NCBI RefSeq assembly: GCF_014855515.1
Contig: NZ_JACYFK010000002.1
Span: 434,001-498,000 of the forward strand
DNA: 64,000 nt
Reading direction: 5' to 3'
From: Euzebyella marina
GTDB taxonomy: Bacteria > Bacteroidota > Bacteroidia > Flavobacteriales > Flavobacteriaceae
Under the pieces are notes generated by a model. The model saw only the letters and a list, made by a program, of their open reading frames with translations. It searched no databases and was not told the DNA's origin. Shown here piece by piece: positions 7,682 through 18,185 of the stretch. The translations under genes and the position numbers were made by a program. Position 1 is the first letter of the stretch. Every line of letters begins with the position of its first letter.

Positions 7682-10417
7682 TTAATCGAATAATGACCCT
7701 TGAGTGCCGTCTTCATCTAAGTTTTTTCTATTCTCTGAGTCGGTTTCAGAAGAATCTTTGGGTTGAGCCGTGTCAACGTTTTCTTCATCTACCACCTCAA
7801 TTTCCTCCGTTTTCGGCGGTTCCGGTTCTTCATAAGGCAGAGGGTCAAGACTATTGATTTCTAAAACCTTTTCTTTGGTCAATTGATTTCCCATGGCATT
7901 GATTCCCTTGACCGATATAAATTCTTCAAGGTTGATTACCCAATTATCTTTTCTTTCTTGACCTCTTTTCTTGGCAAATACCACTTCTACTTGAGGTCTA
8001 TAATCAGTGGAAATGACCTCTAAATAAGATTTTGAATGATCGGTCAGTACATTTTCGTCTTTATCGGGGTTTTCTACCAAAAATCGTTTTACATAGAAAA
8101 GTTCCTTTTCACCTTCCCAATAAATCAATGACAAAGGCTTATTAGGTAGCCATTTTTCCAAAACAATAATATCGTCATCAAAATGTAGGGTAAGCTCCGG
8201 AATCACAGTTTTCACCTGTCCGTTCTGATTCACGATCAAAAGTCTGTCCTCACTGGTAAACTCTCCTAAGAACTCCCCTCGCTCATCGATATTCAAGCGC
8301 TGTACGGTCTCATCAAACCATAGTTTTCTAGGCTTTAATGTGGAAAGGCCTTTTTCTTTCAATTCAACCCGTTTCACGGAATACTTGGTCACGATATTAC
8401 CCTTACTGGCTCGACCCTTTATCAGCACATCGGCAAAATCAACATCCCATTTCAGTTTTTTGATACTACCTACCTGACGCAAGTTGATGGTAACCGTTTC
8501 CGCCTCTCCGTTCGGGTTTCCAGAAAAATAATATACCATTGTTCCGGCCTTACCTTGACCTAAATCGTATAAGCGATCGCGCGTAATGCTCGTGACGCTA
8601 AATCTCTTGATGTAGGTTGCTCCACCTTTACCATCTTTATAAATCATATTATAGATGGTACGCTTGTCTTTCTTTTTGAAGATGGCGACATAGATAATTC
8701 CCTTACCGACAAAAGTCTTGGAATCAACTTTAGAGACCATCATTTGACCGTCTCTGGTGAAGGCTATCACATCGTCGATATCACTACAGTCGGTGACATA
8801 TTCATCTCGCTTTAAAGAGGTGCCGATAAAACCTTCTTCACGGTTAACGTAAAGCTTTGTATTTCTTATGACAACTTTCGTTGCCTCAATATCTTCAAAT
8901 AATCTAATCTCTGACTTGCGCTCTCTACCCTTGCCGTATTTTTCCTTAAGATTTTTAAAATAATCAATGGCAAATTCAACCAAATGATTTAGATGATGTT
9001 TGACCTCGGCTATCTTCTTTTCTAGGTTATCTAGATTTTCTTGAGCTTTATCCAAGTCAAATTTTGAGATACGCTTGATCCGAATTTCGGTCAGGCGAAC
9101 AATATCTTCTTCCGTTACCGCTCTTTTAAGGTTTTGGGTAAAGGGTCTTAATCCGTCATCGATAGCTTTAATGACCCCTTCCCATGTTTCTTGTTCCTCA
9201 ATATCGCGATAGATTCTGTTTTCGATAAAAATACGCTCCAGGGAAGCGAAATGCCATTGTTCTTCGAGTTCACCCAGTTGAATCTCTAATTCTTGCCTTA
9301 ACAAATCGACCGTTGCGTCGGTAGACCGACGAAGCATTTCAGAAACCCCAATAAAAAGAGGCTTATTATCTTCAATGATACAGCCTAAGGGCGAGATAGA
9401 ACTTTCACATGAAGTAAATGCGTAGAGAGCATCGATTGTTTTGTCAGGAGAAATACCAGGCGGAATATGCACCAGAATCTCTACGTCGGCAGCGGTATTG
9501 TCCTCAATTTTCTTGATTTTTATTTTACCCTTATCGTTGGCTTTAAGAATAGAATCTATTAAAGAGGAAGTGTTGGTACCGTAAGGTATCTCGTTTATTA
9601 CCAGCGTATTCTTACTGTGCTGTGAAATCTTGGCACGGACCCTAATTTTGCCCCCACGCAAGCCATCGTTATAGTTACTTACATCAATTATACCCGCCGT
9701 TGGAAAATCAGGAAACAGCTTAAAACGTTTTCCCTGTAAATGCTTTATAGAAGCATCAATCAGCTCAATGAAATTATGGGGCATTATTTTCGTGGAAAGA
9801 CCTACGGCAATACCTTCGGCACCTTGCGCCAATAACAGAGGAAATTTTACGGGAAGCTGAACGGGCTCTTTCTTTCTGCCGTCATAAGAAAGCTGCCATT
9901 CCGTAATTTTAGGGCTAAAAACTACCTCAAGGGCAAATTTAGATAGCCTAGCCTCGATATATCGGGAGGCTGCCGCACTATCACCTGTTAAAATATTACC
10001 CCAGTTACCTTGCGTATCGATTAAAAGGTCTTTCTGCCCAATTTGCACCATGGCATCCGCGATACTGGCATCACCATGCGGGTGGTATTGCATGGTATGG
10101 CCCACCACATTGGCCACTTTGTTATAACGCCCATCATCCAATTCCTTAAGCGCATGCATGATCCTACGTTGCACGGGCTTAAAACCGTCTTCAATGGCCG
10201 GTACCGCGCGTTCAAGAATTACATACGAGGCATAATCCAAGAACCAATCTTTGTACATTCCAGTTACGCGAGTAAGCGCATCATCTTGTATCGATTCTTC
10301 TTCCTCGTTCGCCTTAGACCCTTCGCTATTTTGTTCCTTTTCACTCTCAAGACCTTCGTCACCGTTGAGAGGTGTACCTTGGTCTTCAGATTCGTTCAGT
10401 TCGTCATTTTCTTCCAT
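7682..10417 (-). CDS. parC: DNA topoisomerase IV subunit A
   Basis: 911 residues. An acidic N-terminal extension of about 45 residues precedes the catalytic GyrA/ParC core. YASYVILERAVPAIEDGFKPVQRR opens the core and SAAASRYIEARLS holds the active-site tyrosine that cuts DNA. A long coiled-coil (about 400-490) and a C-terminal beta-propeller follow. The C-terminal tail is again acidic. Pairing with the adjacent ParE-type subunit argues for topoisomerase IV, which separates linked daughter chromosomes, rather than gyrase. Gap to parE is 25 bases: one operon. Confidence 0.93.
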   Translation of the reverse strand: MEENDELNESEDQGTPLNGDEGLESEKEQNSEGSKANEEEESIQDDALTRVTGMYKDWFLDYASYVILERAVPAIEDGFKPVQRRIMHALKELDDGRYNKVANVVGHTMQYHPHGDASIADAMVQIGQKDLLIDTQGNWGNILTGDSAAASRYIEARLSKFALEVVFSPKITEWQLSYDGRKKEPVQLPVKFPLLLAQGAEGIAVGLSTKIMPHNFIELIDASIKHLQGKRFKLFPDFPTAGIIDVSNYNDGLRGGKIRVRAKISQHSKNTLVINEIPYGTNTSSLIDSILKANDKGKIKIKKIEDNTAADVEILVHIPPGISPDKTIDALYAFTSCESSISPLGCIIEDNKPLFIGVSEMLRRSTDATVDLLRQELEIQLGELEEQWHFASLERIFIENRIYRDIEEQETWEGVIKAIDDGLRPFTQNLKRAVTEEDIVRLTEIRIKRISKFDLDKAQENLDNLEKKIAEVKHHLNHLVEFAIDYFKNLKEKYGKGRERKSEIRLFEDIEATKVVIRNTKLYVNREEGFIGTSLKRDEYVTDCSDIDDVIAFTRDGQMMVSKVDSKTFVGKGIIYVAIFKKKDKRTIYNMIYKDGKGGATYIKRFSVTSITRDRLYDLGQGKAGTMVYYFSGNPNGEAETVTINLRQVGSIKKLKWDVDFADVLIKGRASKGNIVTKYSVKRVELKEKGLSTLKPRKLWFDETVQRLNIDERGEFLGEFTSEDRLLIVNQNGQVKTVIPELTLHFDDDIIVLEKWLPNKPLSLIYWEGEKELFYVKRFLVENPDKDENVLTDHSKSYLEVISTDYRPQVEVVFAKKRGQERKDNWVINLEEFISVKGINAMGNQLTKEKVLEINSLDPLPYEEPEPPKTEEIEVVDEENVDTAQPKDSSETDSENRKNLDEDGTQGSLFD

Positions 10418-10442
10418 TCAGAAAAATACGTATGTCTTTGGT

Positions 10443-12305
10443 TTATATTTGGTTTTCCTCTACTAAATCAACCTCTACTTTAAGATTTTCAATAATGAAT
10501 TCTTGACGGTCAGGTGTATTTTTACCCATATAGAAATTGAGCAATTGCTCAATGGACATCGCCTTGTCCAACATTACTGGTTCTAAACGAATATCATCAC
10601 CAATAAAATGTTGAAACTCATCGGGCGATATTTCACCCAATCCCTTAAAGCGAGTAATTTCAGGTTTGCCAGAAAGTTTTTGAATAGCCGCCCGACGCTC
10701 TTCATCACTGTAGCAATAAATAGTCTCTTTTTTGTTTCTCACCCTAAAAAGAGGTGTTTGCAAAATGAAAAGGTGAGCTTCTTTAATCAGTTCTGGAAAG
10801 AACTGAAGAAAAAATGTAATAAGCAGAAGGCGAATGTGCATACCATCTACATCGGCATCGGTAGCGATGACGATATTGTTATATCGAAGGTCTTCCATTG
10901 ACTCTTCAATATTAAGAGCTGCCTGTAGCAAATTGAACTCCTCATTTTCGTATACGATTTTTTTCGACATGCCATATGAGTTCAAAGGCTTACCCCTCAA
11001 ACTAAAAACAGCTTGCGTATTGACATCCCTCGATTTTGTAATCGACCCGGAAGCCGAATCACCCTCGGTGATGAAAAGTGTACTCTCTAACCGTCGGTCG
11101 TCTTTCATATCGCCCAGGTGTATTCTACAATCCCGAAGCTTTTTATTGTGCAGATTGGCTTTTTTGGCCCTATCCCTAGCCAATTTTCTAATTCCCGATA
11201 ACTCTTTTCGCTCCTTTTCAGCAAGTACGATCTTTCGTTGTAGCTTCTCGGCAGTCTCTTGATGTTTATGCAGATAGTTGTCTAAATGATAACCGACAAA
11301 ATCGTTGATGTAGGTTCGTACCGTTGGTAAATCACCACCCATATCGGTGGATCCCAGTTTGGTCTTTGTCTGACTTTCAAAAACAGGCTCCATTACCTTG
11401 ATAGAAATGGCGCTTATAATCGATTTGCGAATATCGGAAGCATCATAATTTTTATTGTAAAAATCACGTATCGTTTTAACAACTGCTTCCCGGAAAGCCG
11501 CTTGGTGCGTACCCCCTTGGGTCGTATGCTGCCCGTTAACAAATGAATGGTACTCTTCACTATACTGCGTCTTACTGTGGGTCATTGCCACCTCGATATC
11601 GTCACCCTTTAAATGAATGACAGGGTAAAGAATATCTTCCACATTGTTATTGTCCTCTAAAAGGTCTTTAAGTCCGTTTTCAGAAAAGAACTTTTCGCCA
11701 TTAAAAACAATGGTCAGGCCAGGGTTCAGATAAACATAGTTTTTGAGCATTCGCTCTACATACTCATTTCTGAACTTATATTTCTTAAAAATGTTTTCGT
11801 CAGGAGTAAAAGAAACCTTCGTTCCTCTTCGGCGCGTAGTTTCCTCGAGCAATTCTTCATTGACGAGTTCGCCAATCTCAAACTCGGCAGATTTAGATTT
11901 GCCATCTCGCGTACTTTCAACCCTAAAAAAACTGGATAGGGCATTTACCGCTTTGGTACCTACCCCATTAAGGCCAACGGACTTTTTAAACGCTCGGGTG
12001 TCGTATTTACCACCGGTGTTCATTTTAGACACCACATCGACCACTTTACCCAACGGAATACCCCTACCGTAATCTCTAACAATTACTTTCGTACCTTGAA
12101 TGGAAATATCAATGGTCTTGCCCGCACCCATTACAAACTCATCGATACAGTTATCGATAACCTCTTTTAGAAGAATATAGATACCGTCATCGGCCGAAGA
12201 TCCGTCACCCAATTTACCGATGTACATACCCGGCCTTAGCCGAATATGTTCCTTCCAGTCTAATGAGCGTATGTTGTCTTCAGTATATTGAGAGTTATTG
12301 GACAT
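10443..12305 (-). CDS. parE: DNA topoisomerase IV subunit B
   Basis: 620 residues. The N-terminal GHKL ATPase has RPGMYIG, the Mg-binding NCIDEF segment and GRGIPLG and [14 protein letters not shown] loops. The C-terminal Toprim domain carries [22 protein letters not shown] and the acidic [13 protein letters not shown]. Length fits ParE rather than GyrB. It supplies ATP-driven strand passage with ParC, encoded immediately downstream on the minus strand. Confidence 0.95.
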   Translation of the reverse strand: MSNNSQYTEDNIRSLDWKEHIRLRPGMYIGKLGDGSSADDGIYILLKEVIDNCIDEFVMGAGKTIDISIQGTKVIVRDYGRGIPLGKVVDVVSKMNTGGKYDTRAFKKSVGLNGVGTKAVNALSSFFRVESTRDGKSKSAEFEIGELVNEELLEETTRRRGTKVSFTPDENIFKKYKFRNEYVERMLKNYVYLNPGLTIVFNGEKFFSENGLKDLLEDNNNVEDILYPVIHLKGDDIEVAMTHSKTQYSEEYHSFVNGQHTTQGGTHQAAFREAVVKTIRDFYNKNYDASDIRKSIISAISIKVMEPVFESQTKTKLGSTDMGGDLPTVRTYINDFVGYHLDNYLHKHQETAEKLQRKIVLAEKERKELSGIRKLARDRAKKANLHNKKLRDCRIHLGDMKDDRRLESTLFITEGDSASGSITKSRDVNTQAVFSLRGKPLNSYGMSKKIVYENEEFNLLQAALNIEESMEDLRYNNIVIATDADVDGMHIRLLLITFFLQFFPELIKEAHLFILQTPLFRVRNKKETIYCYSDEERRAAIQKLSGKPEITRFKGLGEISPDEFQHFIGDDIRLEPVMLDKAMSIEQLLNFYMGKNTPDRQEFIIENLKVEVDLVEENQI

Positions 12306-12554
12306 TGAGCGGGGTTTGGATGAATAGTAACGCTAAAGATAATACGACATTTAAAAAGATAAAACACCTATTTGTTAAAGTAATTAACAATAAATTTTAG
12401 CGGTTTGTTGATATTACTGGCCTTTCCACCCTACTTTTAAGTTAAATTTTAGTTGAATATGGTTGATTTTTTAGCAGTGAATATGCCAACTTTGTACGAG
12501 TACAAATTCTTTTTCATCTCTAACTTTAAACCTGTTATTCAATAATTTCACCTA

Positions 12555-13457
12555 ATGGAATTTATCGATTATTATAAAATATTGGGGATTGACACGAAGG
12601 CCAGTGATGCAGAAATCAAGAAAGCTTATAGAAAATTGGCACGGAAGTATCATCCTGACCTAAATCCTGATAACAAGGAAGCACAACAGAAATTTCAACA
12701 AATCAACGAGGCCAATGAGGTATTGAGCGACCCCGAAAAACGAAAGAAATACGACAAATATGGTAAAGATTGGCAGCATGCCGATGCTTTCGAAGAAGCT
12801 AATAAAAGAAATGCCTCTCAAAGTGGATTTGGCGGAAGTTCACAACGAAATACGGGAGGTTATTCCGATAGTGATTTTTCCGATTTCTTTGAATCGATGT
12901 TCGGCGGAGGTGGTTATAGTAGAACTGGGGGTAGAGGCACTTATCAATTTAAAGGACAAGATTTTAATGCTACCCTAAGACTTCAACTAACTGATATTCT
13001 TTCATCACAGAAACAGACGATTGACCTTGGGGACAAAAAAATCAGATTGACAATACCTGCCGGAGTTCAAGACGGACAAACCATACGAATTAAAGGGTAC
13101 GGTGCAGAGGGTATGAACGGTGGACCCAAAGGAGATTTGTTCATCACTTTTGAAATTTTGAACAATACCGGTTTTCAACGTGTAGGCAATGATTTGTTCA
13201 AGACCATTGACATTGATTTGTACAAAGTCTTATTAGGCGGTGAAATTCAGGTCGATACTTTGACCGGTGCCGTTAAACTTCATGTTAAACCGGAGACCCA
13301 AAATGGCACCAAAGTAAAATTGAAAGGAAAAGGAATGCCTATTTATAAAAAAGAGGCTAGTTATGGAGACCTCTACCTTACCTATCAGGTTAATCTACCT
13401 AAGAACCTAAGCGCAGAAGAGAAACAATTATTTACCGAACTATCTAAATTGAGATAA
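12555..13457 (+). CDS. cbpA: DnaJ-class co-chaperone, CbpA-like
   Basis: 300 residues: an N-terminal J domain (5-70) with the HPD triad in [10 protein letters not shown], a Gly/Ser-rich linker (about 85-125), and two C-terminal substrate-binding barrels with no zinc finger. That is type II DnaJ or CbpA. It stimulates DnaK's ATPase and delivers unfolded clients. The next gene, one base after the stop, encodes its usual partner CbpM. The 249 bases upstream hold only AT-rich promoter-like sequence. Confidence 0.92.
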   Translation: MEFIDYYKILGIDTKASDAEIKKAYRKLARKYHPDLNPDNKEAQQKFQQINEANEVLSDPEKRKKYDKYGKDWQHADAFEEANKRNASQSGFGGSSQRNTGGYSDSDFSDFFESMFGGGGYSRTGGRGTYQFKGQDFNATLRLQLTDILSSQKQTIDLGDKKIRLTIPAGVQDGQTIRIKGYGAEGMNGGPKGDLFITFEILNNTGFQRVGNDLFKTIDIDLYKVLLGGEIQVDTLTGAVKLHVKPETQNGTKVKLKGKGMPIYKKEASYGDLYLTYQVNLPKNLSAEEKQLFTELSKLR

Positions 13458-13458
13458 A

Positions 13459-13749
13459 ATGAATACCGATAACTATATTTTAGTAAGACATTATTGTGAA
13501 ACCACTCAAATTTCTGACACGTTTATTAGTTCACTTCACGAATATGGCCTTATCGAATGCAGAACGATTGAAACGGAAATTTACATTGAGGCCGATGACA
13601 TTCCTGAAATAGAACGTATAAATCGCTTGCACCATCAACTTGGCATCAATTTAGAAGGCATCGATGCCCTTAACCATATGCTAAAACGAATGCAGCAAAT
13701 GGAATCGGAAATTAAGAACCTAAAAGATAAATTAAGAATTTACGAATAA
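13459..13749 (+). CDS. cbpM: CbpM-like chaperone modulator
   Basis: 96 residues: an N-terminal MerR-like helix-turn-helix-derived domain and a C-terminal coiled coil (LNHMLKRMQQMESEIKNLKDKL). In E. coli CbpM binds the J domain of CbpA and blocks its work with DnaK. The one-base gap to the DnaJ gene means coupled translation and supports the assignment. Confidence 0.85.
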   Translation: MNTDNYILVRHYCETTQISDTFISSLHEYGLIECRTIETEIYIEADDIPEIERINRLHHQLGINLEGIDALNHMLKRMQQMESEIKNLKDKLRIYE

Positions 13750-13753
13750 GAGA

Positions 13754-14848
13754 CTACACGTTGAACCTGAAGTGCATGACATCTCCATCCTTCACAATGT
13801 ACTCCTTACCCTCAACCCTCATTTTTCCTGCCTCTTTCACCTTGGTCTCACTACCAAAAGAAACATAGTCGCTATAAGAAATGACCTCGGCACGTATAAA
13901 CCCTTTTTCAAAATCGGTGTGAATGACACCTGCAGCTTGAGGTGCAGTAGCACCAATGGGAATAGTCCAAGCACGAACTTCTTTTTCTCCTGCCGTAAAA
14001 TAGGTTTCTAAATTCAACAAACGATAAGCGCCTCTAATCAACTTGGCAGACCCAGGCTCTTCCAAACCTAGATCTTCAAGAAACATTTGTCGCTCGTCAT
14101 AAGTTTCTAACTCCGTAATATCCGCCTCGGTCCCCACGGCCAAAACAACTACTTCTGCGTTTTCATCGGCCACCTTCTTTTTCACCTCTTCCACATAATC
14201 GTTACCACTAGCAGCCGCACCTTCATCAACGTTACAAACATACATGACCGGTTTGTCAGTTATAAACTGAAGTGGTTTTACATACTCAATGCGTAGTTCT
14301 TTATCAATATCAATGGCACGCACAGAAACGCCACTTTCAAGACCATCCTTTAATTTCAGTAGAACAGATTCTTCTTTTTGAGCCTCTTTATTTCCCGTTT
14401 TGGCGGCACGTTTCACCTTATCCAGTTTTTTCTCAACAGTTTCGAGGTCTTTTAGCTGAAGCTCCATATCAATGGTCTCCTTATCTCTAATTGGGTTCAC
14501 GGAACCATCGACGTGCACAATATTGTCATTGTCAAAACAGCGAAGCACATGAATAATGGCATCGGTTTCTCTAATGTTACCTAAGAATTGATTGCCTAAA
14601 CCCTCTCCCTTACTGGCTCCCTTTACCAAACCGGCAATATCTACAATTTCTACGGTTGCCGGAATCACTCTTTCAGGGTTCACCAAAGATTCCAATTTCT
14701 CTAAACGGCTATCAGGTACGTTTACAACACCAATGTTCGGTTCTATGGTACAAAAAGGAAAATTTGCGCTTTGCGCCTTTGCGTTCGATAGACAATTGAA
14801 TAGGGTAGATTTACCCACGTTTGGCAATCCTACGATACCTGCTTTCAT
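13754..14848 (-). CDS. ychF: redox/ribosome-associated ATPase of the Obg family, YchF/OLA1
   Basis: 364 residues, full family length. The P-loop is GLPNVGKSTLF at 7-17, the G3 motif DIAGLVKGAS follows near 68, and the C-terminal TGS/ubiquitin-like domain ends in YIVKDGDVMHFRFNV. The G4 position reads NVDE rather than NKxD, the change that makes YchF prefer ATP. It associates with ribosomes and is a conserved regulator of translation and oxidative stress. Convergent with cbpM with four bases between. Confidence 0.96.
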   Translation of the reverse strand: MKAGIVGLPNVGKSTLFNCLSNAKAQSANFPFCTIEPNIGVVNVPDSRLEKLESLVNPERVIPATVEIVDIAGLVKGASKGEGLGNQFLGNIRETDAIIHVLRCFDNDNIVHVDGSVNPIRDKETIDMELQLKDLETVEKKLDKVKRAAKTGNKEAQKEESVLLKLKDGLESGVSVRAIDIDKELRIEYVKPLQFITDKPVMYVCNVDEGAAASGNDYVEEVKKKVADENAEVVVLAVGTEADITELETYDERQMFLEDLGLEEPGSAKLIRGAYRLLNLETYFTAGEKEVRAWTIPIGATAPQAAGVIHTDFEKGFIRAEVISYSDYVSFGSETKVKEAGKMRVEGKEYIVKDGDVMHFRFNV

Positions 14849-14971
14849 AAGGTTTAATTGAGAGATTCTTCTAATTCGGGCGCAAAGATAGTGTTTAAAA
14901 GTTTTAATTATACTATGAATATTTTAACACGAATAGTAGTACCTTGGGGTATTAACCTAAACTCGAACACT

Positions 14972-17650
14972 ATGAAATCAACACTTTATTTATTGATTTT
15001 AACCCTATTCTTAAGTGCCTCCGCTTACAGTCAAAATTCTGTATCGGGCACTGTTACAGATGACTATGGCGAGCCTCTGCCAGGAGTCAACATTCTTGAA
15101 AAAGGCACTTCTAATGGTACCGTCACCGATTTCGATGGTAATTACTCGATCGATGTTTCAGAAGATGCCGTACTAATCTTTAGTTATATCGGTTTTAACA
15201 CACAAGAACTGACCGTACAAGGGCAGACAGAATTGAATGTTCAAATGACCGAAGGCGTTCTATTGGATGAAGTGATGCTGGTAGGTTCAAGAAGCCCCAA
15301 ACGAACCTCTACCGATACCGCCGTGCCTGTAGATGTTATCGACATTAGCGAGGTAGCTACCCAAAGTGGTAAAATTGAGGTAAACGAACTGTTACAGTAT
15401 GCTGCACCTTCATTTAATGCGAACAAACAATCAGGTTCTGATGGTGCAGACCATATTACCCCTGCCACCCTTAGGGGGCTTGGTCCTGATCAAACATTGG
15501 TTTTGATCAATGGAAAAAGAAGACACCAATCATCATTGATCAATATATTCGGAACAAAAGGTAGAGGTAATACCGGTACCGACCTTAATACCATTCCCGT
15601 AGCTGCCATTAAAAGGATTGAAATTCTTCGTGACGGAGCTGCTGCCCAATATGGTTCTGATGCCATCGCCGGTGTAATCAATATTGTATTGAAAGATAAA
15701 ACAGACGGCGTTACCGGAAATATCAGTTATGGCGCTTACAATACGAACGCCCAAGGAGAATTTCCTGCGGGAACCCCTAATACCGATGGTAACCGATTAG
15801 ATACCGATGTCGATGGAAACCAAATCGGAGATGACCAAAGTCTTGATGGTGGTTCGTTAAAAGCTGCAATCAATTACGGCGTAGGCCTGGGCGAAAAAGG
15901 CTATGCCAACTTTACTACCGAATACATCAATAAGAATAAGACCCTAAGACCCGGTTTCGATTTCAGAAGAGGTTTTGGTGAAGCGGCCGTTGAAGGTTTT
16001 AACCTCATGGTCAATGCTGCCTACCCGGTAACTGAAAACACTGAAATATATGCTTTTGGAGGAAGAAATTATAGGGATACCGATGCGTATGCTTTTACCA
16101 GAAATGGCGGTGAACGCGTCGTTACAGCTATTTATCCGAACGGGTTCAACCCGCGAATTACATCAAACATTATTGACCATTCGATTGCTGCAGGTCTTAG
16201 AACGGAGCTAGAAAACGGGTGGAAAGTTGATGTGAGCAATACTTACGGAAAGAATAATTTTCACTACTTCATCAAAGGTACCTTGAACGCTTCCCTAGAA
16301 GAAGCATCTCCTACCGATTTTGATGCAGGTGGGCATAGTCTTAGCCAGAATACGGTCAATCTAGACTTCTCAAAATATTATGAAGATGTAATGGAAGGTA
16401 TGAACCTTGCTTTTGGTGCTGAATATAGAACGGAGAATTTTATCATTTTTTCTGGGGAGCCAGGTTCTTACGGAACATTTGATGAAAACGGATTGCTGAT
16501 TACGAATCCGGCAACACAAAACCAACCTACCATAATTATTGATGGTGAAGAAGTTGCTAGACCTGGGGGCTCACAGGGTTTTCCCGGTTACGGACCATCA
16601 AATGAGGTCGATAGAAGCAGAAGTAACTTCTCTTTGTATGCAGATGGTGAATTTGACCTCTCGGAAACATTCTTGTTGAGTGCCGCCGCGCGATTTGAGA
16701 ATTATAGTGATTTCGGTGGTACCATCAACGGTAAGTTAGCAGCTAGGTTAAAAGCATCGGAAAATATAAACATCAGAGGTTCTGTAAGTACAGGTTTTAG
16801 AGCTCCTTCCCTAGCCCAGATATACTACAACTTACGTTTTACCAACTTTATCGGGGGTGATGCTGTTGACCAGTTACTTAGTCCGAATAACAGTCCTGTT
16901 ACCGCCTCTTTCGGTATCGATCAGCTAAATGAAGAGAAAGCGGTTAATGCGGGCCTTGGTTTTACCGGTACTTTCGGCAATTTCACCACAACGGTCGATG
17001 GTTATTATATTAATGTAAAGGATAGGATTGTTTTAACGGGCAATTTTGCGACCGACGACATTCCTGGCGTATCTGCGGCCCAATTCTTTGTTAATGGTGT
17101 CGACACCGAAACTGCGGGTCTTGACATTGTTCTTTCATGGAAAAAGAACCTCGATAATGGTAGCTTGTCGGCCACCTTTACCGGAAACTTAAATAGCATG
17201 GAGATTACCAATGTTAACAATGGTAGTTTGGATGCGGAAACCTTCTTCGGTGAACGTGATAAGGCATTTTTATTGGCATCCGCACCTGAAAGCAAGCTGG
17301 CACTTAATTTAAATTATGCAAGGGACAAGTTTGATATTGGTTTGGCATTTACCCGCTTTAGCAGTATAGAACTATTGGATTTTCAAATGTATGAGGCTAC
17401 TGCCGATTATGGTAGTTTTGCCAACAAACTCAGTGCAGCTACCGATAGCTACAACCCCAAATTGATTACCGATCTGGTCTTGGGTTATCAAATTTGTGAA
17501 GATGTAAAATTACAGATAGGCGCCAACAACCTTTTCAATGAATACCCAGACCAACAAGATGATTGGGTAGAAGGCGGTGGTTATTGGGATGCCGTTCAAA
17601 TGGGCTTTGGGGGTGCCTACTACTATGCCCAGATGGCTTTCTCCTTTTAA
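14972..17650 (+). CDS. TonB-dependent receptor with carboxypeptidase-like N-domain
   Basis: 892 residues from the ATG at 14972, which starts a clean signal peptide (MKSTLYLLILTLFLSASAYSQ); upstream codons in the same frame overlap the ychF promoter. A carboxypeptidase-regulatory-like beta domain (about 24-100, VSGTVTDDYGEPLPGVNI) precedes the plug (about 110-230) and the 22-strand outer membrane barrel, ending in an aromatic residue (QMAFSF). It imports a substrate with energy from TonB. There is no SusD partner and no SusC signature, so it is more like a siderophore, vitamin or small-oligomer receptor; the substrate is unknown. Confidence 0.88.
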   Translation: MKSTLYLLILTLFLSASAYSQNSVSGTVTDDYGEPLPGVNILEKGTSNGTVTDFDGNYSIDVSEDAVLIFSYIGFNTQELTVQGQTELNVQMTEGVLLDEVMLVGSRSPKRTSTDTAVPVDVIDISEVATQSGKIEVNELLQYAAPSFNANKQSGSDGADHITPATLRGLGPDQTLVLINGKRRHQSSLINIFGTKGRGNTGTDLNTIPVAAIKRIEILRDGAAAQYGSDAIAGVINIVLKDKTDGVTGNISYGAYNTNAQGEFPAGTPNTDGNRLDTDVDGNQIGDDQSLDGGSLKAAINYGVGLGEKGYANFTTEYINKNKTLRPGFDFRRGFGEAAVEGFNLMVNAAYPVTENTEIYAFGGRNYRDTDAYAFTRNGGERVVTAIYPNGFNPRITSNIIDHSIAAGLRTELENGWKVDVSNTYGKNNFHYFIKGTLNASLEEASPTDFDAGGHSLSQNTVNLDFSKYYEDVMEGMNLAFGAEYRTENFIIFSGEPGSYGTFDENGLLITNPATQNQPTIIIDGEEVARPGGSQGFPGYGPSNEVDRSRSNFSLYADGEFDLSETFLLSAAARFENYSDFGGTINGKLAARLKASENINIRGSVSTGFRAPSLAQIYYNLRFTNFIGGDAVDQLLSPNNSPVTASFGIDQLNEEKAVNAGLGFTGTFGNFTTTVDGYYINVKDRIVLTGNFATDDIPGVSAAQFFVNGVDTETAGLDIVLSWKKNLDNGSLSATFTGNLNSMEITNVNNGSLDAETFFGERDKAFLLASAPESKLALNLNYARDKFDIGLAFTRFSSIELLDFQMYEATADYGSFANKLSAATDSYNPKLITDLVLGYQICEDVKLQIGANNLFNEYPDQQDDWVEGGGYWDAVQMGFGGAYYYAQMAFSF

Positions 17651-17675
17651 ACATTCCAAATAAAATCAAGACATA

Positions 17676-17703
17676 AAAAAACCGGACATTGTCCGGTTTT
17701 TAA
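17676..17703. terminator. rho-independent terminator between convergent genes
   Basis: AAAACCGGACA pairs with TGTCCGGTTTT around a very short loop. Flanking A and T runs make it work in both directions, for the receptor gene and for the ferredoxin gene ending at 17724. Confidence 0.88.
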
Positions 17704-17723
17704 TTTTAATATATTCCCTGAGC

Positions 17724-18080
<357 letters not shown>

Positions 18081-18185
18081 TTAATTTTCTTACTGTTTAA
18101 CTTCAGCTTCCTGTTTGTTACAGTATGCTTACTTTTGCATTTGTTTAAAACAAAGGTACAGCCTATACCTGTTTATCGCAAATAT

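Noticed and set aside
7682-10417. Gyrase subunit A
   Set aside because: It pairs with a ParE-length subunit B in one operon, so topoisomerase IV is the better call.
10834-12072. Long open frames antisense to parE
   Set aside because: They are shadows of the conserved parE coding sequence and have no family match.
14972-17650. A SusC-type receptor of a polysaccharide locus
   Set aside because: There is no SusD partner, and no glycan enzyme is near it.
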